DNA of 64,000 bases from Ahaetulla prasina (GCF_028640845.1 NC_080543.1:9976459-10040458), one strand, 5' to 3'. Shown: positions 1 through 9,993, counted from the first letter of the stretch. Program-made: numbers and translations. The notes: generated by a model not told the origin, from the sequence alone.

Positions 1-320
1 GGGCATAGGGGCCGAGGCGCAGCCGCTCTCCTCCGCACCAACCCTGCACACCCGCACCCGAGCGATGCCCAGCCGGCGCCTCATCAAAAGCCTCCGTTCT
101 CCCCGGCCGGCCGTGTCGAAGGCGGCATCGATCCCGGGGAATCGCTGGGCTCCCTCGTCAGACCGCAGAGCCGGCTGGCAGGCGCCGCTACCTGGAAGGA
201 GCAGCTACACGTCTCGCCTGCCCTGCCGGAGCCGAGCATGGTAGGTCGGTAGCCAGCCACGGCAAATTAGGAGAGATCGCAGCGGCGGCGGCGGCAACTT
301 GAAAGACCTGCGCTTGCTTT
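1..320. promoter_or_regulatory. CpG-rich block, candidate promoter/5' UTR
   Basis: This GC-rich stretch has many CpG dinucleotides and a (CGG)n-like run near 281-296. It is unlike the AT-rich repeat DNA that follows. A donor-like GTAGGT follows an ATG at 238-240 and an acceptor-like TTTGCAG lies near 318-324, but no long open frame is present. The base composition suggests a vertebrate CpG-island promoter. That function, and the strand, are inference. Confidence 0.4.
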
Positions 321-366
321 GCAGTCCAGCATTTTTGTTAAAAAAAAAATAATAAATAAAAATCGG

Positions 367-860
367 GGGAAGGAGGAGGAGGAGGGGGAGAAAGGAAGGA
401 AGGAAGGAAGGAAGGAAGGAAGAGGAGAGGTTGAAAGCGGAAGAGTTGGGAGGGGTGGAAGAAGAGGGGGAGGAGGAGGAGAAAGAAAGGAAGGAAGGAA
501 GGAAGAGGAAGCCGGGAATAGGAGAGGTTGAAAGAGGAAGAGTTGGGAGGGATGGAAGAAGAGGAGGAGGAGGAGGAGAAGGAGGGGGAGGGGGCAGGAG
601 AAAGAAAGGAAGGAAGGAAGGAAGGAAGAGGAAGCCTGGAATAGGAGAGGTTGAAAGCAGAAGAGTTGGGACGGGTGGAAAAAGAGGAGGAGTAAGGGGG
701 GGGAGAAAGAAAGGAAGGAAGGAAGGAAGGAAGGAAGGAAGGAAGGAAGGAAGGAAGGAAGGAAGGAAGGAAGGAAGGAAGGAAGGAAGGAGAAGCCGGG
801 AATAGGAGAGGTTGAAAGCGGAAGAGTTGGGAGGGGTGGAAGAAGAGGAGGAGGAAAGAG
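367..860. repeat. Purine-rich minisatellite with (GGAA)n arrays
   Basis: There are four diverged copies of a block reading roughly GGAATAGGAGAGGTTGAAAG, followed by AAGAGTTGGGAGGGGTGGAAGAAGAGG. They start near 419, 515, 638 and 799 and are separated by GGAA/GGAGG runs of different length. The longest pure GGAA run is 713-791. The strand is almost entirely A/G, so triplex or slipped structures are plausible. The open frames across it on both strands only translate the repeat. Confidence 0.9.
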
Positions 861-931
861 GACCACGGAGAGCCAAAGAGAAGGAAGAGAGGAAGAGCAA
901 GAAGAAGAAGATGATGATGATCCAGATAAAG
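860..931 (+). other. Possible short first coding exon
   Basis: Three ATG codons in a row at 911-919 are followed by ATC CAG ATA AAG. The next bases, GTGAGG at 932, make a strong AAG|GTGAGG splice-donor match. If this is an exon, the CpG block and minisatellite would be its 5' UTR and only about seven residues would be encoded here. I do not recognise the gene, and chance is a real alternative because donor-like sequences are common. Confidence 0.2.
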
Positions 932-1055
932 GTGAGGATTTGAAACGGTCATCTCCTGCCTGGATAGGCTATTACAGCCAAGGAGTTGGTTTTTGTTTGT
1001 GTGGCTTTCTTCTTTTTCTTTTTCTAAATATTATTTGACAGGCAGAAGGAGAAGG

Positions 1056-1057
<2 letters not shown>

Positions 1058-1096
<39 letters not shown>
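1058..1096. repeat. (GT)n microsatellite
   Basis: About 19 near-perfect GT units. The VCVCVC frames across it are artefacts. Confidence 0.95.
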
Positions 1097-1097
<1 letters not shown>

Positions 1098-1099
1098 AA

Positions 1100-1797
1100 G
1101 GAGAAAGGAGGAGAGAGGGAAGGGGTTTCTGGATTTGGAAATTCAGAGCGCAGCCAAGCCTGCAACCGTTTTCTGTGTCTCGCCTTGCTACAGAGTCCTG
1201 CCCCCCGGCAGTCCCTCTTAACCCAGGCAATGTCGCCACGCACAATGGATATAACCTCTTCTATAATAATATCCCTATCCCGTTACAGGCTGCTAGGCTG
1301 GATACTTGTGTTGTGGGTCCCACATTTGGGACCCACAAGGGCCATCTTAACAGCATTATGGGTGTCGTTCCCCCGCCCCAGGCAAAGCAGTGTACTGTAT
1401 GGGCCCCTAACGACAACAACTCACAGGAATAAAAATGTACATGGTCGAGAAAGCTAAACACATATTTTTGCATGCTAGTATTAATTTGAAAACTGCAGTA
1501 AAATGTAATAAACATGTTGCTGTATTTATGCGATACAAGGTGCATTGAAGGGTTAACATACACAGATTAAGTATGGGGCCCCTATGCGCGTGGGGCCCAC
1601 AGGCAAGTGCCCACCAGGCCCGTGCGTTAACACAGCCCTGATGTTCGACCCCGCTTTCTGTTTTAGAATTGGTCTCCAGGGCTTCTTTCCCTCGGGCATC
1701 TTCAAGTTCAAGAGGCCAACTGGTTATAAAATACTGATGGGTGAAAGAATAGAAGCTACTGTAAATCTCTGGGGCTAAGCCACATAAGAAATAGAAA
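1100..1797. other. Mostly unassigned; possible DNA-transposon end near 1570-1642
   Basis: I see no gene. A near-palindrome lies at 1309-1338 around GGGTCCCACA and TGGGACCCACA. The segment 1575-1642 (GGGGCCCCTATGCGCGTGG... ending GCGTTAACACAGCCCTG) resembles the right end of a hAT element of the kind that reads CAGGGCTG from its other side. I could not find a matching left end, so the assignment is weak. Confidence 0.3.
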
Positions 1798-1886
1798 TGG
1801 AATAACAGAGTTGGAAGGGACCTTGGAGGTCTTCTAGTCCAACCCCCGGCCTAGGCAGGAAAACCTACACCACTCCAGACAAAACA
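1798..1886 (-). mobile_element. CR1 LINE 3' fragment
   Basis: On the minus strand this is the 3' UTR of the CR1 family found throughout the window, with the pair GACTAGAAGACCTCCAAGG and TCCCTTCCAACTCTGTTATT. Its 3' end faces left. Only about 90 bp survive and there is no coding sequence. Confidence 0.85.
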
Positions 1887-1949
1887 TATTATATATAGAT
1901 GCAAAACCCTTTTTTTCTCTTTGTTTTGAAAGGTTTATATTATCTAAAT

Positions 1950-2063
1950 CAGGAGTCTCCAACCTTGGCAACTTTAAGCCTGGAGGACTTCAATTCCCAG
2001 AATGCCCCAGCCAGCAAAGTTGAAGTCCTCCAGGCTTAAAGTTGCCAAGGTTGGAGACCCCTG
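1950..2063. mobile_element. hAT palindromic MITE, complete
   Basis: This 114-bp fold-back element starts CAGGAGTCTCCAACC and ends GGTTGGAGACCCCTG. It is flanked by a perfect 8-bp duplication ATCTAAAT (1942-1949 and 2064-2071). The 8-bp duplication plus CAG...CTG ends are hAT hallmarks. It has no coding capacity. Close relatives lie at 16448, 23472 and 45506. Confidence 0.92.
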
Positions 2064-2239
2064 ATCTAAATCAACAGAATGTTAATCAACTCCGGACAAT
2101 AATGTATAAACGTCACTAGACACTCCCCTCTCCAAATGCTAGAATGTATTATTTGGGTTTTAAAATAATAGAAAGAGGATGGGGAAGGAAAATGGTTTGG
2201 CTATGATGAACATGGAATGGGTGGATGGAAACGAATTAA

Positions 2240-2459
2240 GGAGAGAAGCAACTGAGAGCTAAGGAGAAATTTCCTGACAGTAGGAATAATTCATCAGCGG
2301 AACGACTTGCCTCCAGAAGTTGTGTGTGCCCCAATATTGGAGGTTTTTAAGAAGAGATTGGATAACCGTTTGTCTGAAATGGTGTAGGGTTTCCGGCTTG
2401 AGCAGGGGGTTAGACTAGAAGACCTCCAAGGTGCCTTCCAACCGTGTTATTCTGTTCTT
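2240..2459 (+). mobile_element. CR1 LINE 3' fragment
   Basis: The end of the CR1 ORF2 frame (decayed NFLTVRTINQWNDLPPEVV-like residues) is followed by the 3' UTR that ends TTATTCTGTTC. Another CR1 copy abuts it on the right in the same orientation. Confidence 0.9.
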
Positions 2460-2460
2460 T

Positions 2461-3120
2461 AGGACATGAAAGAGTTGACATGAGCCAGCAGTGTGCAGCA
2501 GCTGCCAAAAAAAACCAACACAGTTCTGGGCTGCATAAACAGAGGGATAGAATCAAGATCACGTGAAGTGTTAATACCACTTTATAATGCCTTGGTAAGG
2601 CCACACTTGGAATATTGCATTCAGTTTTGGTCGCCACAATGTAAAAAAGATGTGGAGACTCTAGAAAGAGTGCAGAGAAGAGCAACAAAGATGATTAGGG
2701 GACTGGAGGCTAAAACATATGAAGAACGGTTGCAGGAACTGGGTATGTCCAGTTTAATGAAAAGATGGACTAAGGGAGACACGATAGCAGTGTTCCAATA
2801 TCTCAGGGGTTGCCACAAAGAAGAGGGAGTCAAGCTATTCTCCAAAGCACCTGAAGGCAGAACAAGAAGCAATGGGTGGAAACTAATCAAGGAGAGAAAC
2901 AACTTAGAACTAAGGAGAAATTTCCTGACAGTTGGAACAATTAATCAGTGGAACAACTTGCCTCCAGAAGTTGTGAATGCTCCAACACTGGAGGTTTTTA
3001 AGAAGATGTTAGATAACCATTTGTCGGAAGTGGTGTAAGGTTTCCTGCCTAAGAAGGGGGTTGAGCTAGAAGACCTCCAAGATCCCTTCCAACTCTGTTA
3101 TTCAATTCTATTCTATTCTA
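2461..3120 (+). pseudogene. CR1 LINE ORF2 C-terminus and 3' UTR
   Basis: This is the C-terminal part of a CR1 reverse transcriptase. An open stretch of 181 codons from a GTG at 2493 to the stop at 3038 includes LYNALVRPHLEYCIQFWSP and ends KMLDNHLSEVV. That is the usual CR1 tail just beyond the RT fingers/palm. An A8 run at 2507-2514 shifts the frame, so the upstream SQQCAAAAKK part is out of frame. The catalytic core is missing (5' truncation), so it is not functional. The 3' UTR runs into a short ATTCT tail at 3100-3120. Confidence 0.92.
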
Positions 3121-3219
3121 AAGATGAGTCTACAAACCTTAAAATGTTTGCAGTTCTGTTATTATGTTATGTTATGATGAGGTTATGCCTAGTTTATACA
3201 TTCATTAAGTGTTAAATTT

Positions 3220-3530
3220 AAATATAATTAATGTAGGGTCGGGTCTGCCCAGTTACCATTTTAGAACGGTGGGGAGGGAGAAAAGAGGAGAGAGTAGGAG
3301 GTAGGAAAGAGGAAGAGGGGTAGAAGAGGGAGAAGGAAGGTGTAGGGTGGAGGGAGGAGAGGATGTAGATAAGAGAAGGAGAGGAAGGTCTGGAAAGTAG
3401 AAGAAGGTAGAAGAGGGAAGAGTGTTAAAAAGGTGGGTGGTGACTGGGCAAGCCCGACTAATTGTATATAACTGTACATTGGATGAGCTGTTTGATATGA
3501 TTGTAAAAATAAAACTTTTTTTATGAAAAA
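3220..3530 (+). mobile_element. L1-like 3' end with 13-bp target duplication
   Basis: A G-rich purine 3' UTR is followed by GATTGTAAAAATAAAAC and an A-rich tail. AAGTGTTAAATTT occurs at both 3207-3219 and 3531-3543 as a perfect 13-bp target duplication, which is typical of L1-style target-primed insertion. It is 5' truncated and has no ORF. The L1 assignment rests on the tail and the duplication. Confidence 0.7.
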
Positions 3531-3543
3531 AAGTGTTAAATTT

Positions 3544-3676
3544 GTACCCTATAACTATCATTAAGTGTTGTACCTTATGATTCTTGATGAAGGTATCTTT
3601 TCTTTTATGTACACTGAGAGCATATGCACCAAGACAAATTCCTTGTGTGTCCAATCGCACTTGGCCAATAAAAAAA
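3544..3676 (+). mobile_element. LINE 3' UTR (ATTCT-tailed family, here 'family Y')
   Basis: TTGTACCTTATGATTCTTGA... to CCTTGTGTGTCCAATCGCAC and GGCCAATAAAAAAATTCT matches the 3' UTR of the element at 62250-63190. The same tail fragment recurs at 44232-44290. It feeds directly into the ATTCT array that follows. Confidence 0.8.
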
Positions 3677-3748
3677 TTCTATTCTATTCTATTCTATTCT
3701 ATTCTATTCTATTCTATTCTATTCTATTCTATTCTATTCTATTCTATT
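3677..3748. repeat. (ATTCT)n microsatellite
   Basis: About 14 ATTCT units grow directly out of the LINE tail just upstream. The repeated YSILF frames across it are artefacts. Confidence 0.95.
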
Positions 3749-3962
3749 ATCTATTCATATTTGGCAACACTAATGACAGTGAAAAAAAAATCTGGCTCCA
3801 GAGTCAACTTTGATAATTGATGGCCCAGCACAGATTCAAAACAATAACCTAGTTTGCTCTGAGTTGCTAAACTTGTGGGATTCACCTTAAACTGCAAATT
3901 TAGCCTTCAGATTCTCCCAAAGGGGCTTTTCCCAAAAGACTTCCTTGGGTTTCTTTTCTTTT

Positions 3963-4180
3963 GAAAACGTTTCGCTTCTCACCCAAGAAGCTTCTTTCAT
4001 TCAAGCTACGGAGAACTAAAGCTCAGTTCTTCAGCTTTAGAACTGAAGAAGCTTCTTGGCTGAGAAGTGAAATGTTTTCAAAGGGGGGGGGGAAACAACC
4101 AAGGAAGTCCAGTTGCCTTTTGGAAAAACCCACCTTTGGGCCAACCATGTCCTGGATGATTGAGACTCTCCATAGACAAT
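3963..4180 (+). mobile_element. PLE-type foldback with hammerhead-like motif (family 1)
   Basis: Inverted arms (GAAAACGTTTCGCTTCTCA at 3963, complement ending 4079) surround a short spacer. The right arm, on the plus strand at 4043-4075, reads CTGAAGA, one A, then the hairpin GCTTCT-TGGCTG-AGAAGT, then GAAAT and GTT. This is a hammerhead-like layout. The left arm carries the same hairpin and GAAAC on the minus strand, but its CTGANGA box is degraded. The downstream GGAAGTCCAGTTGCC stretch recurs inverted near 57980. Confidence 0.6.
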
Positions 4181-4258
4181 CTGAACCTCAAAACTGGATT
4201 ATCGGTTTAGTTTTTGGTTTTTAATGGTTCAGCGTTTTTTCCCAGAGACCCCCTAGAA

Positions 4259-5358
4259 CAGTGAACCTTTTCGGCACCGAGTGCCCAAACTGGAATGCTG
4301 GAAACACAAAAAACAGCCTGAAAATGACCCCCAGAACAACCCAAAAATGACTCAAAAAAGGCCTGAAAAATGGCCCGAAAACAACCCAAATAAGACCTGG
4401 AAAATTATTAATTAAATTTTTATACCGCCCTTCTCCCGAAGAACTCAGGGCGGTGTACAGCCGGAGATAAAATACAAAATATGTACAATTAAAACAAATT
4501 AAAACAGCAAAATTACAAAAACGGCTAATAATTAAAATTAAATTTAAAATATTAAGAATATTAATAAAACCCCAATTTAAAATCAAACTATTATGCCAGT
4601 CCCGCTTGAGTAAATAAGTATGTTTTTAGCTCATGACGGAAGGTCCGAAGATCAGGCACTTGACGTAGGCCAGGGGGGAGTTCGTTCCAGAGTGTTGGTG
4701 CTCCCACAGAGAAGGCCCTACCCCTGGGGGCCGCCAGCCGACACTGTTTGGTGGACGGCACCCTGAGGAGACCCTCTCTATGAGAGCGTACGGATCGGTG
4801 GGAGGCATAGGGTAACAGCAGGCGGTCTCGTAAGTATCCGGGTCCTAAGCCATGGAGCGCTTTAAAGGTGGTAACCAAAATCTTGAAGCGCACCCAAAAG
4901 ACCACAGGAAGCCAGTGCAGACTACGGAGCAGTGGTGTTACGTGGTCTGAAATAGTCTGAAAATGTCCTAAAAACGACCTAAAAAGGCCCAAAAAACAGC
5001 CTGAAAACGGCCAAAAATGACCCAAAAAAGGTCCAGAAAACGGCATGAAAACAGCCCAAAAACTACTCAAAAAAGTCCCAGAAAATGGCATGAAAACGGC
5101 TCAGAGAACAGCCCCAAAAATGGCCTGGAAAAGGCCCGAAAAAGGCTGTGAAAACAGCCTGGAAAACAGCTTGAAAACAGCCCAAAAAATAGCCTGGTTT
5201 TTTCCCGTTTTTCGGGCCGTTTTCAGGCCTTTTTCCAGTGCTCCAGCAGCCGCGAAGACCAGCTGGCTGGCGCACATGCGTACACCGGAAATCATAAGTG
5301 CAGCTGGCAGTGGCATGCGTGCCCATAGAAAGGGCTCTGCATGCTACCTTTGGCACGG
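4259..5358 (+). mobile_element. hAT element with internal short tandem repeat, interrupted by a LINE
   Basis: It starts CAGTGAACCTTTTCGGCACCG and ends in GGCACGG. Flanks are CCCTAGAA (4251-4258) and GCCTAGAA (5359-5366), a 7/8 duplication. The interior is an imperfect tandem of 11-13-bp units such as CTGAAAACAGCCC and AAAAATGGCC, which gives spurious frames. The element family, with ends reading like CAGTGATGGCTAACC, recurs at 26933, 48691 and 52178. An L2-type LINE lies inside at 4397-4953. Confidence 0.75.
4397..4953 (-). pseudogene. L2-type LINE reverse-transcriptase C-terminus
   Basis: On the minus strand, the coding remnant includes SLHWLPVVFWVRFKILVTTF and GLGPGYLRDRLLLPYASHR, then FSVGAPTLWNELPPGLRQV, and stops at 4591. 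This is the post-RT domain of L2/Rex1-like LINEs. The 3' UTR continues left to a conserved end around ACCGCCCTGAGTTCTTCGGG at about 4420-4450. It is 5' truncated and sits inside the hAT element. A better copy is at 49205. Confidence 0.85.
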
Positions 5359-5644
5359 GCCTAGAAAGTAATGGAAAAACATGATCTGGAAACCATGAGA
5401 TCAAGACCACTGTGTAGAGTAATGAAGATTAGTCTATTATGTCAGTTCCCAGCCGTGGATTGAGAGGTTCAGACCTTTCATTTTTCAGTAAAAAAATTAG
5501 GCCAGGAAGCCGAGTCAGAAGTCCTCGTGTCAATGGAACATATCAATAATAGATCACGCTTCCTTCCATCATCAGGGACGTTAAGTATGTCTTGTGGGTT
5601 TCTGAAGCTTCACTTAAAAGAAAGAAAATATGCATCTACACATC

Positions 5645-5990
5645 CCCAGCAGCAGTGGCTAAGACGCTGAGCTTGTCGATCGAAAGGTCGGCAGTTCAGC
5701 GGTTCGATTCCGCGTAATGTGGTGAGCTCCCGTTACTCGTCCCAGCTTCTGCCAACCTAGCAGTTTGAAAGCACGTAAAAGAATGCAAATAGAAAAATAG
5801 GGACCACCTTTGGTGGGAAGGGAACAGCGTTCCGTGCACTTTTGGCGTTGAGTCATGCCAGCCACATGACCACGGAGACGTCTTCGGACAGCGCTGGCTC
5901 TTCGGCTTTGAAACGGAGATGAGCACCGCCCCCTAGAGTCGGGAACGACTAGCACATATGTGCAAGGGGAACCTTTACCTTTATCTTTAC
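5645..5990 (+). mobile_element. Sauria-type SINE, near full length
   Basis: The tRNA-like head has an A-box region (AGTGGCTAAGACGCTGAGC) and a B-box (GGTTCGATTCC near 5700). The body runs to GAGTCGGGAACGACTAGCAC and an ACCTTT-type tail at 5970-5990. Sauria SINEs are tRNA-derived and use Bov-B LINE machinery, which fits the Bov-B trace at 23145. It is a pol III-type retroposon and not a functional tRNA gene. Confidence 0.85.
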
Positions 5991-6767
5991 CTTACACATC
6001 CCCAAGCTATCCGCTGTAAGATTTTTTTCGGCAACTCTTCCTATCCGCTAACCACAAATTAGGTAGAACAGCGTATCTCTGATGGCTCTTTGAGTTAGCT
6101 TTTTTGGGGTCAGAGATGAAGAAATCTTTCCTTCTTGAGGGAATAGCAGAGATGGTCAGGAGCACTGAGGAAAGGGATTTTTGTCAAAACCTTGTCAGTC
6201 CTAAAGCGGTTATTTTTAGTCTGCCATTGATTGTGCTGTGTTAAATGGGATGAGAAAACAAGTCGTGTTTAATAACAACCAGTTGCCACAATTGTTGTCC
6301 TATCACAGCTATTTAATATCCGAGCAGCTGCTGACTTTTATTGGAAAGAGTTTAGGGACATATTCATCAAAAATTATTGACTGCCCACAAAAGTTTTTTT
6401 TTTCTGATCGCAGAATCGAAATGCTCAGCTTTCAGGACATTTCTCAAATCACTGACTGGTTTGTCAATGTAATCTATCTTTTTAAAATAATAAAAACATG
6501 GACTTTCTGGAGGCAACTCACTAAACTCAGCAAGAAGTTAGATGTTGGCCAGGTTAGAGTCTTTGTAATTGCTGTTCCTTGACATCAGACCCCATTGTCA
6601 ATTGTTATTATTCTTTTAAGTGTACCTGAAACTTCAGATTCAAATCTGGATTGCTCACTAGAGAGAAATTCCTCGAGTGGGATCCAACACAAGTCCAAAA
6701 TCTCAGAAAACTAAACCTCTGGTCCCGATGACTGATCCAGATTGGATCCTGCAACACATTCCTAAAG
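5991..6767. other. No feature recognised
   Basis: AT-rich sequence with short random frames only. The 114-codon frame at 6238-6582 has no recognisable motif and no repeat context, and I do not call it a gene. Confidence 0.6.
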
Positions 6768-7562
6768 TAAAGGTAAAGGTTCCCCTGGCACATATGTACT
6801 AGTCCAGTGGTAGTCAACCTGGTCCCTACCGCCCGCTAGTGGGCGTTCCAGCTTTCATGGTGGGCGGTAGGGGTTTTGTCCGATACTAAAGCACTTTCCT
6901 TTTTTTTAATTTAACTGACTTTTAAAAAAATTTCCATAGCATTATTTAAAAACATTTCCATTAGATTTTCATAAAATTCCCCGTGACAATTTAAATTTCT
7001 GAAAATATACTATTTGTATCGCCCACGCATAAGTTTCGTTCGCATTACATAAATGAAACTAAATGGTAAGTTATTATTATATGCTTCAACTTGCTGTAAC
7101 TCTGCTTTATAAATTTTATAAAGTAAAGTTACTTCCCTACTTTATAAATCACCATTACTGTGGAACCTGTGGGCGGTTAGAAAATTTTACTACTAACAGA
7201 GATACAAAAGTGGGCAGTAGGTATAAAAAGGTTGACTACCTCTGTGCTAGTCGTTCCCGACTCTAGGGGGCGATGCTCATCTCCGTTTCAAAGCTGAAGA
7301 GCCAGCGCTGTCCGAAGAAGTCTCCGTGGTCATGTGGCCGGCAACACCAAAGGCACACGGAACGCTGTTATCTTCCCATCAAAGGTGGTTCCTATTTTTC
7401 TACTTGCATTTTTTTTTACATGCTTTCGAACTGCTAGGTTGGCAGAAGCTGGGACAAGTAACGGGAGCTCACCCCATTACGCGGCACTAGGGATTCGAAC
7501 CGCTGAACTGCTGACCTTTCGGTCTACAAGCTCAGCATCTTAGCCACTGAGCCATCGCATCC
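6768..7562 (-). mobile_element. Sauria-type SINE split by a hAT element
   Basis: The ACCTTT tail lies at 6768-6804 and the rest of the SINE at 7245-7562, ending in the tRNA-like head (GATTCGAACCGCTGAAC on the plus strand is the B-box complement). The two parts join cleanly at the 8-bp duplication around CTAGTC, so the SINE was there first. Confidence 0.85.
6805..7244. mobile_element. hAT non-autonomous element (440 bp)
   Basis: The ends are CAGTGGTAGTCAACCTGG and AAAAGGTTGACTACCTCTG. The target duplication is TACTAGTC (6797-6804) and TGCTAGTC (7245-7252), 7/8. The interior is AT-rich with no transposase. It lies inside a Sauria SINE. Confidence 0.88.
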
Positions 7563-7852
7563 CTTTGTCCTAGAACACGTATATTTGCCTTCATGTGTAC
7601 AAGACTCTCTTAATAAAAATCAACTAAACATTTGGATTTAAATATCATCAATAGTTAGCTCAGGTGTAGTTCAGAAGTCCCATAGTCTTACGTTATCTTT
7701 TTATTGTTACAGGTCAGTTTTTCCTCAACCTCATCAACGTTCAGTCATGTGGATTTCACCTCTCAGCATTCCCTGATCAGAATGTTGGTCGAGAAATTCT
7801 GCGAGTTGAAGTCCACACAGCTAAAAGTTGTTGAGATTGAGAATAGCCATAA

Positions 7853-7905
7853 CGGTAGTACTTAGATTTATATACCAACCCATAGCACTTTACAGCACTT
7901 TCTGT
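7853..7905 (-). mobile_element. tRNA-SINE (family c) tail fragment
   Basis: TAGTACTTAGATTTATATAC... resembles the tail of the SINE seen complete at 47202 and 53318. It is short and decayed. Confidence 0.45.
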
Positions 7906-7939
7906 GGTTTAAAATGTAAGCATTATTTGTATATGGCCC

Positions 7940-8062
7940 ACACCCATTGCTTCTTGTCCTGCCCTCAGGTGCTTCGGAGAATAGCTTGACTCCCTCTTCT
8001 TTGTGGCAGCCCCTGAGACATTGGAAGACTGCCATCATGTCTTCCTTAGTCCTTCTAGACTA
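7940..8062 (-). mobile_element. CR1 LINE coding fragment
   Basis: On the minus strand this matches the CR1 post-RT segment (KAPEGRTRSNGW-type residues). It is about 120 bp with both ends lost. Confidence 0.8.
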
Positions 8063-8400
8063 GATGATCAGGTTGAGTCCAAGTGACCCGATCTGGGAAG
8101 AGTTTGCCAAAGACAAATCTGCTGGGCTTCAATATTATTGGTTGTGCATTTGTTTAGGCAGGACAATATCACAACAGTTTTACAACCGGAAAAAAAAAAT
8201 CTGCAAAGTGCAAACCCTTTCATTCATGCTCCAATTCCTTTCGGTTTTGTTTTTAGTCTATCTTAGATTGTGTAGCATTGCCGATATTTTTCCTCCTCAG
8301 CTTTTCTCATCCAACGTTCTTTTTATTTTCAATTACAAGTTCCCTCAGTTTCTGAGTAAACGTTAGGCAAGCTGGGCACAAGAATTTTTGTGCGGTTCTT
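8063..8400. other. No feature recognised
   Basis: AT-rich unique-looking DNA between a CR1 fragment and the AAC/AAT array. The 100-codon frame here has no recognisable domain. Confidence 0.6.
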
Positions 8401-8401
8401 T

Positions 8402-8440
<39 letters not shown>

Positions 8441-8452
8441 AATAATAATAAT
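8401..8452. repeat. (AAC)n(AAT)n tail array
   Basis: Read on the minus strand this is the (ATT)n(GTT)n 3' tail of the R4-type LINE on its right. Confidence 0.9.
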
Positions 8453-9452
8453 AGAGATAACTATGCTGGATTTCGTATCACAGATCACTAGTCGAACACT
8501 TCCCAAGCGTTTAGGACTGCGTGATGTATCGGTGAATTATGCGAGCAGATCCCAGTAAGGTGGCCTTCTGCAGCTGACCAATGGTGATCTTGTCAGCGCC
8601 AATTGCTTTTAAGTGCTTGCCTAGGTCTTTAGGCACAGTTCCCAGTGTGCCGAGTACCACTGGAACCACCTGCACTGGTTTATGCCAGAGTCTCTGCAAT
8701 TCGATTCTCAAATCTTGATAGCTGGTGACTTTTTCAAGTTGTTTCTCATCGATTCTGCTGTCACCAGGTATAGCAATGTCGACTATCCACACTTTTTTCT
8801 TTTCCACAATCGTGATATCCGGGGTTTTGTGTTCCAAAACTTTATCAGTCTGTATTCGGAAATCCCACAGTAGTTTTGCATGCTGTTGTGTCTTGTCCAC
8901 TCTCACCGCAGCCGGGGTCTGCTTATCTGCTCCCGAACACGGAGGAATGTATGCCTCCCGGCCCCAGTCCTGGCTCCATGCCCAGACAAGCTGCAGAGGA
9001 GGGGGCATCCCCCAGCCCCAGCCCAGGCAAACGGAGCAGCTAGACCCCTCCCCCTCCTCCACAGCATGTGAGCCTGAGGAAAGTTTACTTCCAACAACAG
9101 CTGATTGGAGTGACCCTCGCATCAGAAGATTGGATAGGCGGAGGCAACAGAAGGAAGGGAGGGGCAGGCCTTAATGAGTGCTGAGTCATGGAGCCACACC
9201 CCATGGCCTATATAAAGGATCTGCTTTCTGGCAGTCTCTGAGTCAGGCAAAGTCGAACTTATCTTGCTGAAGTCACTTACTGGTCTGCCTGCCTGCTCTG
9301 AGGACTTTGCTAGGACTTTGGGCAGAGCTGCAGAGGCAAGCCTGATTCGGATTTCCCTGACCCGGCCGTCAGCGGAGGAGTGGGACACGACACATGCTCA
9401 TTTTCGATCACTTTTTCAGGCTTATGATCCCACCAGTTCTTTGCTACAGGCA

Positions 9453-9453
<1 letters not shown>
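8453..9453 (-). pseudogene. R4/R2-type LINE, restriction-like endonuclease C-terminus, split by an LTR
   Basis: The minus-strand frame, stop near 8511, reads KTPDITIVEKKKVWIVDIAI, then SYQDLRIELQRLW and VVPVVLGTLGTVPKDLGKHL. A PD...D pattern followed by a conserved Tyr-Asp-Leu and the VPVV-GALG segment is the restriction-like endonuclease of site-specific R2/R4/NeSL-group LINEs. The RT domain is absent. A solo LTR sits at 8884-9392, and the flanking residues (NWWDHKPEKV... side and KLLWDFRIQTDK side) are in the same frame across it. So the ORF was open when the LTR arrived. The element is 5' truncated at a (GAT)n run. Confidence 0.8.
8884..9392 (+). mobile_element. Solo LTR, family A
   Basis: It starts TGTTGTGTCTTGTCC and ends GGGACACGACA. 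A 5-bp duplication CATGC (8879-8883 and 9393-9397) flanks it. A TATA box (CTATATAAAGG) lies at 9209-9219, so the right part is promoter-proximal R/U5. No internal retroviral region remains, so it is a product of LTR-LTR recombination. Copies of the same family are at 15804 and 50277. Confidence 0.9.

Positions 9454-9502
<49 letters not shown>
9454..9502. repeat. (GAT)n microsatellite
   Basis: About 16 GAT units. The poly-Asp and poly-His frames across it are artefacts. Confidence 0.95.
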
Positions 9503-9503
<1 letters not shown>

Positions 9504-9639
9504 CTAGTAACCCTGAAGTGATGAAAACGTTAGCTTTGAGGATCACTGTATTTCTAGTCTGGCAATACATTGGTTTCGGTTTTGTGTTCCTATTCCATAT
9601 ACGATTCTACTTGTTTTCTAAGAATTCTGATACTTTCTT

Positions 9640-9993
9640 ATGTCTAGTTTAATGAAAAGAGAGGCTAATGATAGCAATCTTCCAATATTTGAGGAGCAGC
9701 AATAAAGAAGACGAAGGGGGTCAACCTATTCTCCAAAGCACCTGAGGGCAGGACAAGAAACAATGGATGGAAACTAATCAAGGAGAGAAGCAATCTAGAA
9801 CTAAGGAGAAATTTCCTGACAGTGAGAACAATCAATCAGTGGAACATCCTGCCTCCAGAAGTTGTGAATGCTCCAACACTGGAAGTTTTTAAGAAGAGGT
9901 TGGATAACCATTTGTCTGAAGTGGTGAAGGGTTTCCTACCTAAGCAGGGGGCTGGACTAGAAGACCTGCAAGGTCCCTGCCAACTCTGTTATT
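9640..9993 (+). mobile_element. CR1 LINE 3' end
   Basis: A decayed CR1 ORF2 end (TINQWNILPPEVVNAPTLEVF) and 3' UTR to TGTTATTCTGAT. An LTR inserted exactly in its tail at 9999. Confidence 0.9.

Noticed and set aside
205..952. Several 200-230-codon FLPSFLPS-type frames
   Set aside because: Translations of GGAA/GGAGG repeats, open in all minus-strand frames, with no domain.
4961..5210. Possible coding exon with Lys/Thr/Pro repeats
   Set aside because: An 11-13-bp tandem repeat within a hAT element produces the frames.
5645..5730. Candidate tRNA genes (also at heads of other SINEs)
   Set aside because: A- and B-box-like sequences are those of tRNA-derived SINEs. Cloverleaf pairing is not preserved and SINE bodies follow.
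9310..9570. Poly-His and poly-Asp frames
   Set aside because: (GAT)n microsatellite in translation.
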